DNA of 6,238 nt from Candidatus Latescibacterota bacterium (lineage in GTDB: Bacteria > Latescibacterota > Latescibacteria > Latescibacterales > Latescibacteraceae): assembly GCA_018656855.1 (NCBI GenBank), contig JABHYP010000476.1:1-6238 (forward strand), read 5' to 3'. A program made the translations under genes and the position numbers. This document shows, piece by piece, positions 4,994 to 6,238 of this stretch; the stretch's first letter is position 1, and every line of letters begins with the position of its first letter. The notes beneath the pieces are model-generated. The model saw nothing but the letters and a program-made list of their open reading frames with translations, was not told the DNA's origin and searched no databases.

Positions 4994-6171
4994 CTGTACA
5001 GCGCAGACGAACTGCGAGACTGGAAAAACTCCCCCCGTATCTTTTTGCCAGGCTCAACAGCTTAAAGCTGAAAATGCGTCAGGAAGGAATCGACATCATC
5101 GATTTTGGAATGGGAAACCCGAATATTCCGGCGCCTGAGAATGTGGTCAGCAAAATCCGTGATGTTGTTCTCGATCCAAAAACACACCGGTATTCCGCAT
5201 CACGGGGCATTCCTAACCTTCGAAAGGCTATTTGCAGGCAGTATAGTGAACTGTACGATGTTGACCTCGACTGGGAAAGTGAATCGACTGCCCTTCTCGG
5301 ATCAAAGGAGGGACTTGCACATTTAATGCTCGCTCTACTCGACCCCGGCGACTCGGTTCTGGTGCCGAACCCGACCTTTCCGGTACATATCTACAGCGTG
5401 GGAATCGCGGGCGGGAATGTTATTGCCATCCCATTAAGGGAAAAAACAGGCTTTATACCGGCGCTGGAGGATATAACACGTGAAATCTGGCCGAAACCGA
5501 AAGTCCTGCTGCTCTCTTTTCCCCATAACCCGACGACTGCCTGCGTTGATCTTGATTTCTGGGGTGAAGTTGTCGATTTCGCCAAGCGGTCAAATGTAAC
5601 TCTTGTTAATGACTTTGCTTATGCCCGGATGGGTTTTGACGGCTATACTCCTCCGAGCATGCTCCAGATTCCGGGCGCAAAAGACATCGCAGTGGAGTTT
5701 ACAACCATGTCGAAAGTTTACGGTATGGCAGGATGGCGTGTCGGATTCTGCGTCGGCAACAAGGATGTAATCGAAGATTTATACAGTATTAAAGGATACT
5801 TTGACTACGGCATTTTTACGCCTGTCCAGGTGGCAGCGATAAATGCGCTCGACGGGCAACAGGATTATGTACATAAAACTGTAGAAATCTACCGAAATAG
5901 AAGGGATGTGTTTGTCGACGGTCTTGCAAAGATAGGCTGGGAAGTCCCGCGCCCGAAGGCGACTATGTATTTATGGTGTCCTATCCCGGAAAAGTACCGG
6001 TCGATGGGTTCCATTGAATTTTCCATGAAACTCCTCCGCGAATGCGAAGTTGTTGTTTCGCCGGGAGCGGCATTTGGCGAATTCGGGGAAGGATATGTTC
6101 GCATCGCGCTTGTTGAGAACGAGCAGAGAATCAATCAGGCAATCAGAAACATAAAAAAACATCTGTTCTGA
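4990..6171 (+). CDS. alaC: class I/II PLP aminotransferase, AlaC-type
   Basis: Fold-type I aminotransferase of 393 residues, very close in pattern to E. coli AlaC, which makes alanine from pyruvate and glutamate. The motifs in order are RLEKLPPYLF (10-19), IIDFGMGNPN (36-45), YSASRGIPNLR (68-78), GSKEGLAHLMLALLDPGD (104-121), VPNPTFPVHIY (125-135), FPHNPT with N180, NDFAY with D208 and Y211, and SKVYGMAGWRVGF with PLP lysine K242 and R250. R371 is the expected substrate-carboxylate arginine. The ATG at 4990 overlaps the cimA stop (ATGA) and has GGAGG at 4980-4984. An open frame reaching back to 4879 lies inside cimA and is not a start. Coupling to cimA hints at a role in amino acid synthesis from pyruvate or 2-oxo acids; the true substrate pair is not fixed by sequence, so the symbol is provisional. 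Confidence 0.88.
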   Translation: MTVQRRRTARLEKLPPYLFARLNSLKLKMRQEGIDIIDFGMGNPNIPAPENVVSKIRDVVLDPKTHRYSASRGIPNLRKAICRQYSELYDVDLDWESESTALLGSKEGLAHLMLALLDPGDSVLVPNPTFPVHIYSVGIAGGNVIAIPLREKTGFIPALEDITREIWPKPKVLLLSFPHNPTTACVDLDFWGEVVDFAKRSNVTLVNDFAYARMGFDGYTPPSMLQIPGAKDIAVEFTTMSKVYGMAGWRVGFCVGNKDVIEDLYSIKGYFDYGIFTPVQVAAINALDGQQDYVHKTVEIYRNRRDVFVDGLAKIGWEVPRPKATMYLWCPIPEKYRSMGSIEFSMKLLRECEVVVSPGAAFGEFGEGYVRIALVENEQRINQAIRNIKKHLF

Positions 6172-6177
6172 GGGAGG
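6171..6177 (+). promoter_or_regulatory. ribosome binding site for argJ (TTG start)
   Basis: AGGGAGG begins on the last base of the aminotransferase stop codon and sits six bases before the TTG at 6184. It is the strongest ribosome site in the window. Confidence 0.7.
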
Positions 6178-6183
6178 TTTTGG

Positions 6184-6238
6184 TTGAAAGACATTGACGG
6201 GGGAGTAACAGCGCCTGCCGGTTTCAGGGCCGGAACCA
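6184..6238 (+). CDS. argJ: ArgJ (glutamate N-acetyltransferase) N terminus, 3'-truncated
   Basis: Only 18 codons are present before the window ends, starting at a TTG: MKDIDGGVTAPAGFRAGT. The GGVTAPxGFRA block is the conserved N-terminal signature of ArgJ, the ornithine acetyltransferase that moves the acetyl group from N-acetylornithine to glutamate in the cyclic arginine pathway. Full ArgJ proteins are about 400 residues and self-cleave at an internal Thr, which lies outside this window. The strong ribosome site and the 12-base gap after the aminotransferase gene suggest the two are cotranscribed. The identification rests on a short but distinctive motif. Confidence 0.72.
   Translation, partial: MKDIDGGVTAPAGFRAGT

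Overview
This is a bacterial biosynthetic locus in which every gene lies on the + strand. It encodes branched-chain amino acid enzymes and runs into an arginine-synthesis gene at the right edge. The biosynthetic genes have a mid-range base composition (36 of 60 bases are G or C at 4021-4080), clear AGGAG/GGAGG ribosome binding sites, and probable TTG starts in at least two genes. Nothing in the window fixes the species. The REP-like intergenic hairpins, the short (archaeal-type) LeuC/LeuD proteins and the unusual LeuB cofactor motif would fit an environmental, perhaps uncultured, bacterium, but that is only an inference.

Layout, left to right: the C-terminal half of leuC (to 643); a spacer with two tandem REP-like hairpins (680-752); leuD (798-1277); an AT-rich spacer with a third hairpin (1278-1441); leuB (1442-2503); a spacer with a long inverted repeat (2524-2570) and a convincing promoter (2595-2623); a MntA-HepT toxin-antitoxin pair (2651-3285); a citramalate synthase gene, cimA (about 3386-4993); an AlaC-type aminotransferase gene (4990-6171); and the first 18 codons of argJ (from 6184).

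How the genes fit together: CimA condenses pyruvate with acetyl-CoA to citramalate. LeuCD isomerises it to 3-methylmalate, and LeuB oxidises and decarboxylates that to 2-oxobutanoate, the precursor of isoleucine. The same LeuCD and LeuB also serve leucine synthesis from 2-isopropylmalate. The set therefore looks like a combined leucine and threonine-independent isoleucine cluster, with an alanine-type aminotransferase translationally coupled to cimA. No leuA is visible; it may lie upstream of the window.

The odd element is the toxin-antitoxin module between leuB and cimA. It is much more AT-rich than its neighbours, has its own promoter with a palindrome inside it, and is bracketed by a perfect 10-bp direct repeat (2587-2596 and 3360-3369). 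This suggests a later insertion into a once continuous leu-cim operon. The second point of interest is LeuB, which carries a Lys-Tyr pair where NAD-dependent homologues have Asp-Ile, a pattern known from NADP-dependent isocitrate dehydrogenases.
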